From Colius striatus (lineage: Eukaryota > Chordata > Aves > Coliiformes > Coliidae): DNA of 64,000 bases. The notes beneath the pieces were generated by a model. It saw nothing but the letters and a program-made list of their open reading frames with translations, was not told where the DNA came from and did no database searches. This document shows positions 1 to 13,500 of the stretch, piece after piece (positions within the stretch are counted from its first letter, which is position 1; the number at the start of each line of letters is the position of its first letter). The translations under genes and the position numbers were made by a program. The stretch is from assembly GCF_028858725.1 (NCBI RefSeq), contig NC_084760.1, forward strand, positions 77,754,367 to 77,818,366. The letters are read 5' to 3'.

Positions 1-1446
1 ACAATCGTTCGGAAAGCAGTCTGGGCAGAGCAGAGGTCTCAGATCTTACTGAAAGAGATAAAAGAGTAAAAAGGAAACGTGACACCACGTATACGAAACT
101 GGAATAGCTTTACTGACATTCAGAGGTGTAACACAACCAGTTCAGAGACAGCTTTGGATTTAAACATTCCTACAAAAAAGGTTCTAAAAACCATTTAAAA
201 AACCCCCCTTGTGTCTAGCATGAAGTCACAGAATGTTAAAAATATCACAACACAATAAATACACCCAGCCTTTGCTAGAGCCAGGAGCCATGTTAACTCA
301 GAGGTTAAAAATGTTCTGAGGCCAGGAGGAACAGCACAGGAGGGTAAGTGGATTCCCACAGCCTGCTCTTCCTTCCTGCACTCCCAACACCTCCCAGACC
401 CTCTCTTCTGTCAAGTCTGTCCCAGGGGAGGTGCCACCTTCTCTGGCTGCCACAGTTTATTACTGGCTTTGTCTCCTGGCTGCTGGCACTGCCAGCTAGC
501 TCTGGCCAGACCCTCCCAGCTCCTGTGCTGACACTGGGATAACTCGAGTGAACATTTGTCATGTAAGGAGGACCAGCTTAGCAAATTGGAGTGGCTTGAT
601 TGATAAAGAGTCCCACCTCGTCTAAAACCCAGTTTCTAACCTGGCTATCCCCATAAACTGCAGTATAAACCCAAGCCCTCCTGCCCCATGCCCCCTGTTC
701 TCTAAGTACCAGACGGGGTAAAAACACAGGCTACTGTCACCTCCACAGCAACAGGGTGAGGAGATCCCTTTTGGTTTGCAGGTGCTTCAGATATTGGTCC
801 AGATTTTGTGTACCCTGCACTGGCCATGTTCTAGTCTACAGGGCATGCTAAAAAGAAGAAATAAAAACAATCAGTCTTGCTCCCCTGAGAGAGATGTCCA
901 GGAGAGGCTGGCACAAAGGAAAAGCCTGCCCTTTGGCTCTGGGCCCAACAGGCTGCGTGATCATACACACATCTGCCTGTGTGACGGTGTCTGCCTCTTT
1001 CTAGAGAGCAGCTCCACCAAGCACAGAAAGGCTGATATGGAGAGAGATGCTGGAACAGTGCAGCTCCCCTGGCATGCAGCCCCTGTCTGGATGCGGATCT
1101 GTGGGACAGGCACCCACAGGCATGCTGCGAGTCCCTACAAAGCCGGCCTCCTGGCACCCTGGGGAAGACTTGGGGAGCCCCTTCTCACGGGGTGCGTTAC
1201 TCTGCCTTGTGCATTAATCCTACACCCCAAGGGATGAGAGTGAGCCAAGGCTACAGGATGACCTGGCTGTACCTAATGGAGTCTCCGTGCTTGGTTCCCA
1301 CCTTGCAGAGTAGTGGAGGTCTAAAGCTGCTCATCTGATGGAGAGGAGGAGAAGGAATTGAGGAAAGCTTAATAGACTGGTTCATATGCCACCACAGGTC
1401 CCATCCCAGTGCAGGGAGGAGAATGGGACAGGACCCTTAAAGGGGC
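1..1446. other. non-coding flank downstream of XPO5
   Basis: I recognise no coding exon here on either strand. The stretch lies beyond the most proximal XPO5 poly(A) signal, but could be a longer XPO5 3' UTR: a second minus-strand AATAAA sits at 466-471. On the plus strand AATAAA occurs at 254-259 and 860-865, which could end a convergent gene entering from the left (in human POLR1C lies tail-to-tail with XPO5), but no POLR1C coding sequence is visible. No CR1 or other named repeat was seen. Confidence 0.5.
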
Positions 1447-1452
1447 TTTATT
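1447..1452 (-). terminator. XPO5: candidate XPO5 poly(A) signal
   Basis: The minus strand reads AATAAA about 105 bases after the XPO5 stop, which would give a very short 3' UTR with cleavage near 1420-1435. A more distal AATAAA at 466-471 would give a UTR of about 1.1 kb, so alternative polyadenylation is possible. Confidence 0.5.
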
Positions 1453-1556
1453 CAGACAAATGCTTGTGGAGGCGATGACAAGGAGAATCTAACGTGCTTA
1501 CTATGAAGAGAGACAAAATATAAGGTAGGGGAGGAGATGGCTGCAGCATCCCAGGC

Positions 1557-4500
1557 TCAGGGCTCAAAGAACGCAGTGAGGCCCTCTCCATCCTCATTTT
1601 CTAGCACGTCTGTCTCCAGTGATGGCTTCACCTTTTTGAAGAGAGAGGGGAGGTTCCGGATATGAACCTCCTTGCGGAACTGCTCCCCGAGGGGCTTCTG
1701 CAGGGGACAGAGAGACAGGCATCAATCACTGCTGCCCTCACACCCCTCACACTCAGCTCAGGGGCAGCCAGCTTACAGACAAGGTGCAGACTCCAGACTG
1801 CAATCCCTAGGCCTGGTCCCCCTGCACGCACTTTGGGGACTCTCAGGCCTGGTCCTTCCCAGAGTAACCACTAGTGCACCAGCTCCCCAGCTTCTAATGC
1901 AATGCCACCAGGCTCCAACACTGCCATCCTCAGAGAAGCCCAGCGCTCACCTGGCAGCTTTGTTCAAACATTTTAGCACTGGGTTCCCCTTGGCACTCTT
2001 ATGCAATGTGTCCCCTGCCCCTCAGCCACTGCTGGAGGGTTTGCTCCGTCTGCCTTGCTATACCTACTGTACCTCTAAGGTGAAGAGAGACAGAACAAAC
2101 ACTGGGAACATGTTGCTGGCTGGGAAGGGGCCGGGTGGGGAGAAGCAAGCAGGCTGTCTGCCCCCTCGCTTCTGCAGGGGATGGGTGTGAAGTGAAATAG
2201 GGTGATGTTCTTCCAGGATATCACCTACCCCAATGCAACCTGTGATGAGGCGCTTGAAATGATCCTTCCGGCGCTTGTCTGCCACTTTCTGCAGTGTTGG
2301 GTTGAGAAGCTTTGAATCAAACTGCTCCAAAGAGTCCCTCTGGATATCTGGGATCTGCTCCATCACCGCCTTCAGCTCAGCATAGCGAGGGCGCTGCAGG
2401 GAGAAGTAGGGTTAACACAGCTCTGCTAAAGGAGCAGCCCTGCTCTCCCTGGGGGGGCCATCAGCAACTCTGCCCCTACCCAAGCAGGTGAGGGATAAGT
2501 TTGCCACCACTCCCAAGACAACCTTGTATCTGGATGAAGAGTAGAATTCTCACCAAGGCCTCGTAGATCTGGAAAGCCAGGTGGACAAGAGCTGCCATGC
2601 AGCCGTCGTGCTGCCCATGTGTCTGCAAGCCCTTCAGCACACTTATGAAAAACCAGGACACAGCGTCGGGCAGGAGGTTTCCTGGAAGCACCTGGGAAAG
2701 AGGCAGTGTCAGCACAGAAGCAGGACACTGACAGATGACTGCCTGCCCTTCTGCAGCAGCTCCATCTTCCCCAGGGAGAAGATGCCCAGAGGTGAAGCAG
2801 CTTCTCGCTACATTCCGAGCTTCCTCTCCCAGCCCTGCCAGAACAGACCCCTTCCTCCTGCTCAAACAGAGGTACCTGTTTGAGCAGTGGCCAGCAAAGC
2901 TGTGTTGTAGTTCTTTGGCAGGACAAGGTGTCCTTCCAGGAAAGGGATGTGTAGGCAGTGACCAGCAGCGCAGTGCAAACATCCTGAAAGGAGACAGAGA
3001 GGGAAACCAGTCAGAGGAGCTATTGCCTGCCTCCAGGGTTCAAACCTGAAGGGAGCCAAGAAGCTATCCAGGGACTCTGCAGGAGCTCCCTGGGGTTATC
3101 TTCTGAGAATCCTGCATGCTGCTGCTGTTCCAGCTGAAGGTGCTCAAAAGGCACCCAGTGTACACCATCACAGCCACAAGAAACCCATGTCAACCAAACC
3201 TGCTCCTGTCATTTCCCCTGGAAAGGCCCCTGAACACCCATGAACTCTCCACCAGCTGCTACTCTCAAGTCACTGCAAAAACTTCAGAGGTGTCTATGGG
3301 AGGAGGAGTACAGAGGTATGGGGATGAAGGCACCTTGCACAGTGGCTTGTGCCCACACTGTGGCTTTTGTGCCACTTCTAGCAGATTTTACAGATCAAAA
3401 GAGGGAGGGAGGCAGAACCAGGGAGCAGCCTAGAACTGAATGACCAGAGCCTCACCCAGAGCAGAGCTGAAACTCTGTAGCTGCGTGTTACACAGGATCT
3501 CAACCCCTATTTGCTCTGTAGCTTCTGCCACCATTAACAAGAGCATTAAAAACCACGCCTGTTCCCAAGAGAAGATTCTCACACTGGGGGATGCTCCAGC
3601 AGTTCAGATCGCTCTAGCAGCCTCTGGCTGCACCACAAAGTACAGCACAGAGCAGAGAGAAAGCCAGGTGGAAATCTGAGCAGGTGCTCTTACCTCTTGC
3701 TTCATCAGACACTTGCCAAGCTCAGTGAGCTCTGCGCTGGCAGGGGGAGTCACCTCTGTGGCCATTGCTTCGTCGTCTGCAGAGCAAAGAGCAGGACTGT
3801 GAACATGGGCCTCTCGAACACGGAGGGAGGCACAGGCAGAATTGAGCTGGGAGCCAAGATACAGCACACCTTTGCACCCAACTAGCTACTTCCAGCTCTT
3901 GGGAAGACTCTGCACATCCCGCTCTTCTCCTCAACCCTTTTCTTCTTAACTAAAGAATCAGCTGCTCCAACACGTTATCTCTGAATCCATTTGTTCCTAG
4001 GCTAGACCATAGAATCACAGAATGGTAGGGGTTGGAAGGGACCTTTAGAGATCATCTAGTCCAACCTCCCTGCAGAAGCAGGTTCACCTAGGTCAGGTCT
4101 GATAGGAACATGTCTAGGTGGGTCTTGAAGACCTCCAAAGAAGGAGACTTCACATCCTCCCTGGGCAGCCTGTGCCAGGGCTCCCTCACCTGAACAGGAA
4201 AATAGTTTTTTCTTATGTTTAAATGGAACTTTTTGTGCTCCAGCTTCATCCCATTACCCCTTGTCCTGCTGCTAGCTACTATAGAAAAGGTTTCTTACCA
4301 AACTTAGACCCCTCCTCACACAGATCTTCCAGCAACAGGCCAGCCTCTCTCTCAAGAAACACACGAAGAAAGGGGAAAAGTGCTTGTATACACCCAGGGC
4401 AGGAAAAGCAAAGGTAGGCATTTACTCACCGTCTCCATCTACAGCAGCAGTAGTGTTATGCTCAACACCTTTCTTAGAAACACAGCAAACAGCTGCAAAA

Positions 4501-7500
4501 ACAGTTGCAGGTCAGAGGAGCAGAAAAGATATTACTTCAGAGCATGCAGATATCATCCTACAGACACCGATGGGCTTATGACTGCTTCAAGCTCCCCCGG
4601 CTCTTACACAGCCAGCATGGAAGCCAAATCCTGCACTCCCTGGCAGGTTGAAATACCTCACCCACAGCATCCTCCCACAGTGAACCTCCTGTGGCTGCCT
4701 CACACTACTAAGAACTAGGACCGTGCAAAACCATTTGAAGCTGATCCCCTGAGATGAACATCATCTGAAGTGAAGGCAACAGGGCCAAGCAAGAAGGGAG
4801 GCAGAAGGCTGAGGGTCTGTAACAATCTCTGTGCAGAGTCAATTTTCTCAGCCTCTCTGCTTAAGCCGTGCTGAGAAAAAGAACGCAAAGAAAGGAGACT
4901 TCTTCCCTTCTGTCTGGCTGAAGACATGGCAATTGCCAGCAACAAACTCAGGTTGTCCACAAATGCATGTCCCATATTGGGCTCCAGGGCACAGAAAGGG
5001 AGAATCCAGGTCCCAAATGGGGGTCTTGCACTCCTACAGAGAGAGTACCAAAAGCACGGAGCCCTAAAAGCTAACAAGAAAAAAGGAAGAACCCATCTTC
5101 CGAAGATTTGAAATCCATCTCTCACTAGGTTTTAGCTAAGATTCTGGCAGGGTTAACTGTCCCACACCTGCTAAGCATTATCTTATATATACTTATATAC
5201 TACTGGCCAATATAGTTAAGTTTTACACTGGAAATCCTTCTCCTCCAGGATAACAACTTCCCAAATGTCCTGGGGGACCTGGCTTGATTTCACTTACTGA
5301 CGAGATCCATGACTTCTCGGGTCAGCAGCCTGATCAGCTGTTCCTCAAGCATCTCCTGAGACTCAGGGTTGTCATCTGCAGCATCATCCTCACTGAAGAG
5401 AACAAGTTTGAGTGTGAAAGGAGCCAATGACTTGTACACGTATTTCCTACCCAAGCACAGAGAGTGTGTCACCATGAAGGTACACACAGTGTTTTCCAGC
5501 CCTCTGTGGGCAAGGCTGTTCCCTGGGCAAAGGGGAAGACCAAAGCTCCATCCCACTCCTCATTCCCCCCTCCTATCAAGGGGTGGAAGCTTACCAGAGC
5601 ATGCTTCGCTGGTTGATCACCTGCCATTTCTGAGACAACCTCTGTTCAAGACAAAAAGGAAGATTCAATATCTTCCTAAAGAGCCATACTGGACATAATG
5701 CAAAGAGGCCCAAGTGAGAGCTGCTGACAGAAGCACAGGAGCTTTAAACACAGCTCTCAAGCCGAGCCCCATTTTGAATGGGACAAGAACTGCTGTGAAC
5801 TGTACTGAAAATACTGTGGCTGTGCTGGCTGTAGGAATCTGAGCAAACTGTCAGGAAAATGAGGGAAGAAAACCCCAACAAAACATAAACCCCCAAAAAT
5901 TCTCAGAGTTAAAGGCTGAGGAGCTAATGTCCACAGGTTTGAATTCACAGCAAAGGGTGCTGTGCAACAGCCAGGGTTCAACCACCTCCAAAAGCTTCCT
6001 GTCCTCGTTTTGTCTGGGACAGAGGTAATTCTTTACTTTTTTTCTTCTCCAGGGGAGGAGTAAGCAGCTCTCCGGTGCTTAGTTCCTGGCTGCTGTTAAA
6101 CTACAACACCTCTCCTAAACAGCATCAAAGTAATTAGGCACGAGGGCTCTGCCCTGCAGAGACAGCTGTGGCAGCCCATCACTGCAGCTGCCTCAGGGAG
6201 TCTGGGCTGCCAAGGAACAGAGTGAACACGGTGCTTTCTTACCACATGCAGATAGGTAAACAGTGGTCCCAGCATGGGGCAGACGAGGGTTTCATAGTAT
6301 TCTGAAGGGCAGGAGAGAACCAAGGGCTTCACAAACACACCTGCACAGAGCAGTTAAGGAAGGTCCAGCACACCCAGCCTGCTGCCAGAGTGCAGCAAAC
6401 CTGCCCCTTCCACTGGCACAGCAAGTGACACACACCTCAAAGTCCCATCTTCTCACAGCCCTGCAGTAACAAGTGGTATCTTTATACAATAACAGCACAA
6501 TGTATTCAGCCTCTTCCCCTGAGAGTTCAGCTGAGGGTACTCAATGTCCATTTCCTGGCTGAGAGACTGAACACCCTGCCCAGGAAAGTGGGCTGGGAAC
6601 CCAGATGGTCTCCCACCCAAGCATAAGATCTAGCCAGAGAATCAGAATCATAGCATCATTTTGGTTGGTAAAGACCTTAAAGATCATCAAGTCCAACCAC
6701 TCACCTCACATTGCCATCCCCACCACTAAACCATGTCCCTCAGCACCTCAGCTAAATGGCTTCTAAGTATCTCCAGGGATGGCGACTCCACCACCTCCCT
6801 GGGCAGCCTGTGCTGGTGTCTAACAACCTTCTTAGTGAAAAACTTCTTCCTAATCTGCAATCTAAAGCTCTCCTGGTGCAACCTGAGGCCATTTCCTCTT
6901 GTCCTATCACTCATTACCTGGGAGAAGAGATCGACTCCTACCTCACTACAACCTCCTTTCAGGCAGTTGTGGAGAGTGATCACGTGCCCAGATGGGTTGT
7001 GGAGTCTCCTTCTATGGAGACATTCAAAACTCACCTGGATGAGTTTCTGTGTGACCTACTCTAGGTGGTCCTGCTCTAGCAGGGGGTTGGACTAGTTGGC
7101 CTTTCGAGGTCCCTTCCAGCCCTTGAGATTCTGTGATATCTCCCCTCAGCCTCCTGTTCTCCAGGCTAAACATCCCCAGCTCCCTCAGCTGCGCTCATCA
7201 GACTTGTTCTCCAGACCCTTCACCAGCTTCGGTGCCCGTCTCTGGACACGCTCCAGCACCAAAATGTCCTTGTAGTGAGGGGCCCAGAACCGAACCCAGC
7301 ACTTGAGGTGTGGCCTCACCAGTGCCGAGTACCCCTGGTCCTGCTGGCCACACTATTTCTGAAAGATACAAGCCAGACACCCTACTACCAAAGCTCCTAT
7401 ACGCTTCATGCCCCCCTGCCCCGCTAGAAGGCACTACTCACCTCTCATGGTGCCTCCAGGAGCACACAAATCCTTTGCATTCATCCTGACCCCATGCACT

Positions 7501-10500
7501 GTTTCTGTCCGTGCCCTCCCAGGCTCACAGCTCACCCATGCCAGGTGCATCCCTGTTTACCTCCTCAATCACCCTTCCTTCGCTTGGCCACACTGGTTTT
7601 GAGTTTCTATGTTCAAAGCCTCTCGCGCTGTGACAGAAGGATACGGAGCATGGGACGCAGTCTGTAATCAGGAATGTTGTTGAGGTTGATGAAAGCTGAG
7701 CTCAGGAGCTGGGTGGCCAGACCCTCAACGGTGTAGAAATCCTGTTGCATGGAGGGGCCTGCATTTCCCAGGATGTGGAAACTTCAATTAAAAAAAACAA
7801 GTTAGTTGCAAGTCTGCCACATAACAGGCACCATGCCTCCAGCCTGCAAAAGCTACAAGTACTATCATCTATAGCACAGATAGTTGCCGTGCTCTTAAAC
7901 AAGCACTACAGAGGAGTTTTAGCACAGTATCTCCTTTTTTTTTCTGGGATCACTGCAATGAATTAAATATTTAAGCACTAAAATGGACTTTCAAGTGCTG
8001 ATGTATCCGAACACATGTAAAAGTGGCAAAGAGACAAACTAGGTCAGCACAACAGCTAAGTGCTCCAAGCCAACTACCTAGCTGCAGAAGAGGTAAAAGC
8101 AGATTCACATTTCGAGGTACTTTTTGTCCAGTGACTGCGTTCCATGTGTGTGCAGGAGGTTACAACCACTGAGGAGAGTTCACCACTGCAGCTCGTACTT
8201 GAATATAGGACACAGCTCATGTGAGAAGTCTAACTCTAGACTAAGTCAGCACTCAGCAATGGTCTACTGCTCCAGCTGTGCAGCGCTGGATTATGTGTGG
8301 GATGTCTGGTGCTCTTACCAGTTGTCGTAGAGGGTACAAAAGAAGCCCTGCATCCTTTCTAAGACTGTTTTGTAAACAGGAGAGTCATAAAGTTCCAGCA
8401 GAGGCTGAGGGAGACCTGTGGGAAAGAGTAAGCTTCAGCTAATGAGAGCACACTTCAGAAAGTGTTGGGCAGGCCTCAGAGAGCTTGAGGGCAGCGAGGG
8501 AAGCACCTGGCAAGATCAACGTGCAGCCAAGTGGGGAGAGGTGCAGCAATCCCGGGGCAGAACCTCCCCTCAGAGGTCAGTCAAGTCCAGGTGGGACTTG
8601 ACTGTGGGACTTGACACCCAGAGCAGTGTGCCCCCTAAACTTTGTATAGCCCTCTCAGCTCTCCAAAGCAAAGCTTACTGGAGCTACCAGAACCCAGCTG
8701 AAGCAAAGCTGCTGATTGAGCAGCTCCTCTAACCGCCCATCCCTTCAGGTGTCTATTCATCTCTGCCAGGACACCAGCTGCTGCTGCTGTATTAAAAAGT
8801 TTAGAGCAGGCATCGAGGCCATGCTGCTTTACGTGTGGTGACTCACAGAGAGTTTACAGGGCACAGAAAACAGGTACATTTTACATATAAAAAAAAAGGA
8901 GATGAGAAAGACAAAACAACTTGCCCAAAATATTTCACTGTTAGAACCTGAAATTAAACCCCAATTTCCAGAGTCACAGTCCATACTTCCTCCACAAGGC
9001 CACCCGCTTCTGCTCAGTTGCAAAGGCTTCTGTTTTAACAAGCTTAAATCTGTTTTAGGATGGATCCAAAAACCTCTTTCTAATAGGTGGTTGGTCTGGA
9101 AACAAATGACAGGGCCATACTGCATGACTTGGCTCTTGCTCTCCAGGCCAGGTCTTGGCACCAGCACTCGGGGATCCTGCTGAGCACTAATTCTGCTGAA
9201 AGGCAGTCAATTACAGCAGCCCCAGTCTCTCCAGCCTGAAACATCATGTTGCAGAGATCACTACCCAACTGGGATAAGCAGTTTGGTAGGGTACCCTTCA
9301 TTCCATGACAAAGAAATCAATTTGTCTGAGACCAGTAACTTACACCACCTCCTCATTTCAGCAGGTTTGAGTCATAGCTGAGCTGTGAATGCTCTGAAGC
9401 AGCTGTCTCTCCCAGACCTCTTCACTGCTACTGAGGGATCACTGCCTGATATGCCTCTGAGAATCTGCCTACACATTCCTCCCAAAAAGAAGCTCCTTAC
9501 CTAGGATGGCATTCTTCTCCACCTCCAGCATGTCCAAGGCCTTTGCAAACGTTTCTCCCAGCCTAGCCACCATCTCTGGCGTGTAGAGATTGTTGTGAGT
9601 CCTGAAACAGAAGAGCACTTGGTTTATGCTCACGTGGGTCAACCCCTTTTGCCCTTGACAGTGGGATCCTCTCCTTCAGCTTGTGAACAGCTCCTCTGAG
9701 GCAAATGATGAGGAAGGTGAGACCAAGCACGTGTGCATGGGATCCCCCTTCCCCACCTGCAAAAATATTGGGCAAGCTGACCCGACAGAGACATGGAGTG
9801 ACTCCACCTCATGTCCTGAATCTCCTGGCTGCCCCCTTCGCTTATTTCAGCTCACCCCACCCCTTGCAAGCATTGGCAGTAAAAACTCCCAGCAATTCTC
9901 CAGCTGATGCTGGCAACAGCTCATTAGCTTGGCCAAAGGGATCGGAGGATGAATTTAACATCTGACAAGACAAGGATTCCGAAATCTCGAAAGATCTTCT
10001 GCACCTACGGCCCCTGCAGAGGGAGGGGCTGTTTCAGCTCCAAAACACACACGCTGCCCCCAGGGCTGGGTCACAGTCCCCTGAAGGGCAGGTGGCACTG
10101 GAGGGACTCTGGGGAGAGCATCGGTCCGATCAGCTGTTACTCGTGGCGGCACATCCAGCTGAGAAGCATCGCGCACCGTGGGGAGGCGAGCGAGTGAGGG
10201 ACACCACCGATTCAGCCACGGGTGGCTGGCTCTTGCCATCCAGGCCAAAACGGCTGCCCTCCTAGCCAGGGTACTGACACGCAGAGCTGGACTTGGCAGG
10301 GGGTATCTCTCTCACCTACCTCTCTCCTTTGAGACCTCAGACCTCCACTCTGGGTGTCGCCAGCTGCACACAGCACAAATCCTGCAGCCTCCTCCAAAAC
10401 TGCAATGCCATTGTACCTGCTGCTAGAGGTGATCAAGGGCAACTCAGTATCTTCCCCTAGAGCAGCATTTCCCAAAGCAGGGGGGTACGTGGGAATGGCT

Positions 10501-13500
10501 GGGGGAAGGGATCGTGGACACTCCTTGGGATGTTCTCCAGAGTCTCAGCTTTTGCTCATGTCTTAATGATTTTTTTAAAGCTTTAATGGGTTTTTTTGAA
10601 GGTCTACATTCACAACCTTGGCAAACCTGATGTGGGGACATCTGCCTGAGCTTACAGAGCCTGAGTTAGCTCCCAAATGGCAACTACCCCATCTCTCTCT
10701 GCAAGTGTTAAATACTTCCCTGCTCACTGCACGTGAGGAAGGCAAGTATCTAAGTTTCGTAAGACAGAGCTACACCAATGACTTCTTAACAACTCACACT
10801 CTCATTCAAGGCTGGATCTAACACCATGCAACAGGCCTTGAAGGGGGCACAAGCTGGTTTTACCTTCCCAAGAGGGGCCAGCAAACTGCCCAGCCTCCAT
10901 AAAAGTTTGAACAAAAAATGTTGTTCAATTGACTCAAAAAAAGGGTGCATTTCTGCTGGAGGCTATTCTGAAACCTAGCTACCACAATCATCACCTCTTG
11001 TGTGCCTTCCTGCCTGCTCCAGGCCCATGCTGGCTTTGCCTCACGCTGGGCAGAAAGGCAGCGGGGCGAAATCGATGATTGGCCAATTGCGGTGGCGAAC
11101 CTTGGAACTCCACTGCTCCAATCCCAACAGGACAGGACAGACAGTCATATCCTGAAGCTGTGGTCATGATCCTTAGTTGTTTCAGAGTCCTTGAAGCATT
11201 TTCTTGTAACAGTTGGGAGGACAGATGTTCACCCACAGGCCGATCTCTCTTAATTAGTACTTTAGTAAGGTGTCAAGGTAATGAAAACAGCTAATCAGCT
11301 GCTCCCCATGGGAGTTAACAAGAAGGATCCAAAAGCCCTCATACATGATGAAGATGTAGCCCCTAGCCATGTTCTGGCTGAGACTCTCAGCAGTAAGCAG
11401 CACTCCTGTGTATCCCACACACACAACATGGGAAAACAAAATTCCAGAGACCTTTATGCTTTAGAAAAGACAAGCAAAGTGATATGGCAGATCCTGGGGG
11501 ATTTTCAGCAGTGGTCATGGCCCTGCTGGAAAGAGTGTCTGATGCACAGAGAGATGGGCTTGAAGGCCAGAAGTGCCCTAGGACAGCTCACACTTGAAGA
11601 ATCCTTATCCAAAGCTGGAGCCATCTACAACAAAAATGCCTATTGCACCTATGTCTACCCAGCAATTCTTCCACCAGCATCATTAATGCCTTGGTAATGT
11701 CAGCACCTCATCAAGAGGGGTTACAAAAAAGCCTTTGTCCATGCAAAGCATTTGCTGAGCTTGACCAGTCCACTTGCAACAAACTCCAAACAATAAAGGT
11801 GCTGTGCCAATCAGTTCATGCAGCTACTGACACCAGAAATGTGTCTTTATCTAAGGGTGGCTGGAGACCATGATTTGGTTTTCAATTCAGGAGAGGACAA
11901 TTTAAGTCAGAAGCTAGAAAGCACCTAAAGTGAAATGAGGTACTGCAGAGGACAGAAGAATCACCACTCAAAAAGCTGCAAGCAGTGATTAACAAAGTAA
12001 CCTCAAAATCATTTGAGTAAATACAGTGACTAAGAGGCAAATGTGGGTAGGCACAAAAAGAAGCCACTCAAAACTACTTTATTACCCTCTCACTCCTCTT
12101 AACTCCTTGGTCTCATCCAAGACCTCTCTCCAAGCTACTTCCCCTGGCAAAGATCCTACAGCTTAACAATTTTCATCACCTCTGTCTGCAAACACAACAG
12201 AAGAATGCCACACAGTACCCAGAGAGCAGCAGACCTTACTGCTCAGCATGCAAAACCCCTTCTATGCACACTGATGCCTGACCTGGTGCTCAGTTCAGCT
12301 GCTCAGTAGGATACTTGCAGATCAGCTCACCAAGTAACAAATGCCACTTGTGAGAATGTCCACAGCTCCTTCCTGTGTGAGCCCGGGAGTTAACACAAGA
12401 CCTTGCTGTCACCAAGAATAGTCTTCTACAACCTCTGTAAAATGCTGAAGCTTTGTTGCAACTGTTCCCTGCAGAATGGCACAGAACTACAAGCAGCATC
12501 CATCTCCAAGTAGTAATGCAACTACGTTCCTGAAGGCATCCTTCCATCCTTCCCTGCCAGCAGCCTTCCTCGTAGCCCCATTTCCTGCTTGCTGACAGGT
12601 TCCATGTGCTGACACGTTCCATATTCTCTTGTGTAATCCATATTAAAGAGAGCCTGAGGAAGCAGTACATGGGAAAGGCACTCAAAGGCCGCAAAAATTC
12701 ACCAGAAGCTCCACAGCACAGGCTCCAGTTTCTCCAGAAAGATACAAACATGATTAACTTTTGCGTCAAACAATTATGAGTTTGCAATTGTCACACAAAA
12801 AGGCCTCTACATCTGGCAGCAGTCAGGAAAGGTATGAGGTAGAAGATCTACTTCCTCTGTTAATACATCACTCTCCGGTTCTTGTTGAAGCATCCAGCCT
12901 TAAGAAAACCCCAAAGATCTCCAAGCAAAGTACAGGCTGCTCCATGTACATTACTACCACATGCCCTGAAAAGATTTTGGTCTGCAGGGGAGATGCTCAA
13001 AAACAGCCATGGAGCCTCTTCCTTTATGTGGATGAGGAAGCACTGGCAACTGACCAACTCAGGCTTTTTCCTGGAGGTGGCAAACAGGCACAAAATTTCT
13101 TTTTCTTTACAGGTAGTGATGGAGTTTGACAAGGGTTTCCTAAGCTGGTTGTGACGGAGATCCCCAGTGTTTCAGTAGTCCATAAGTTCTGGCACGAATG
13201 GCGATCACACCAGCAGAAAGTCTGTTGGACCTTGTTCAGACCTTGGGCACAGGTTTAGTTGGTCTCCCACGAAACGTAGCATGTTTCTGGCTCTGGAAGA
13301 AGCAGCGTGAGGCAACCTCTACTCAGGCAACTCTACCCAGCCTTTCCCAAAAGTTCATTGATTGGATCTTCAGCCTTCCAGGATCAAAGGCAAAAACACC
13401 TCAAGCACAACTCCGCAGCTGTAACAAGATGGTTCAACCCTCCTCACTGGCCAAGTAGCACCTGCTGTGCTATACAGAGCTCTGTGATGAAAAGGATGGC

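Noticed and set aside
1-69. Open plus-strand frame from the window edge to a TAA at 67-69
   Set aside because: Only 22 codons, not recognisable as POLR1C or any other protein; too short to call an exon.
11281-11697. 138-codon plus-strand open frame in XPO5 intron 20
   Set aside because: No similarity to a known family that I can recognise and no supporting gene structure.
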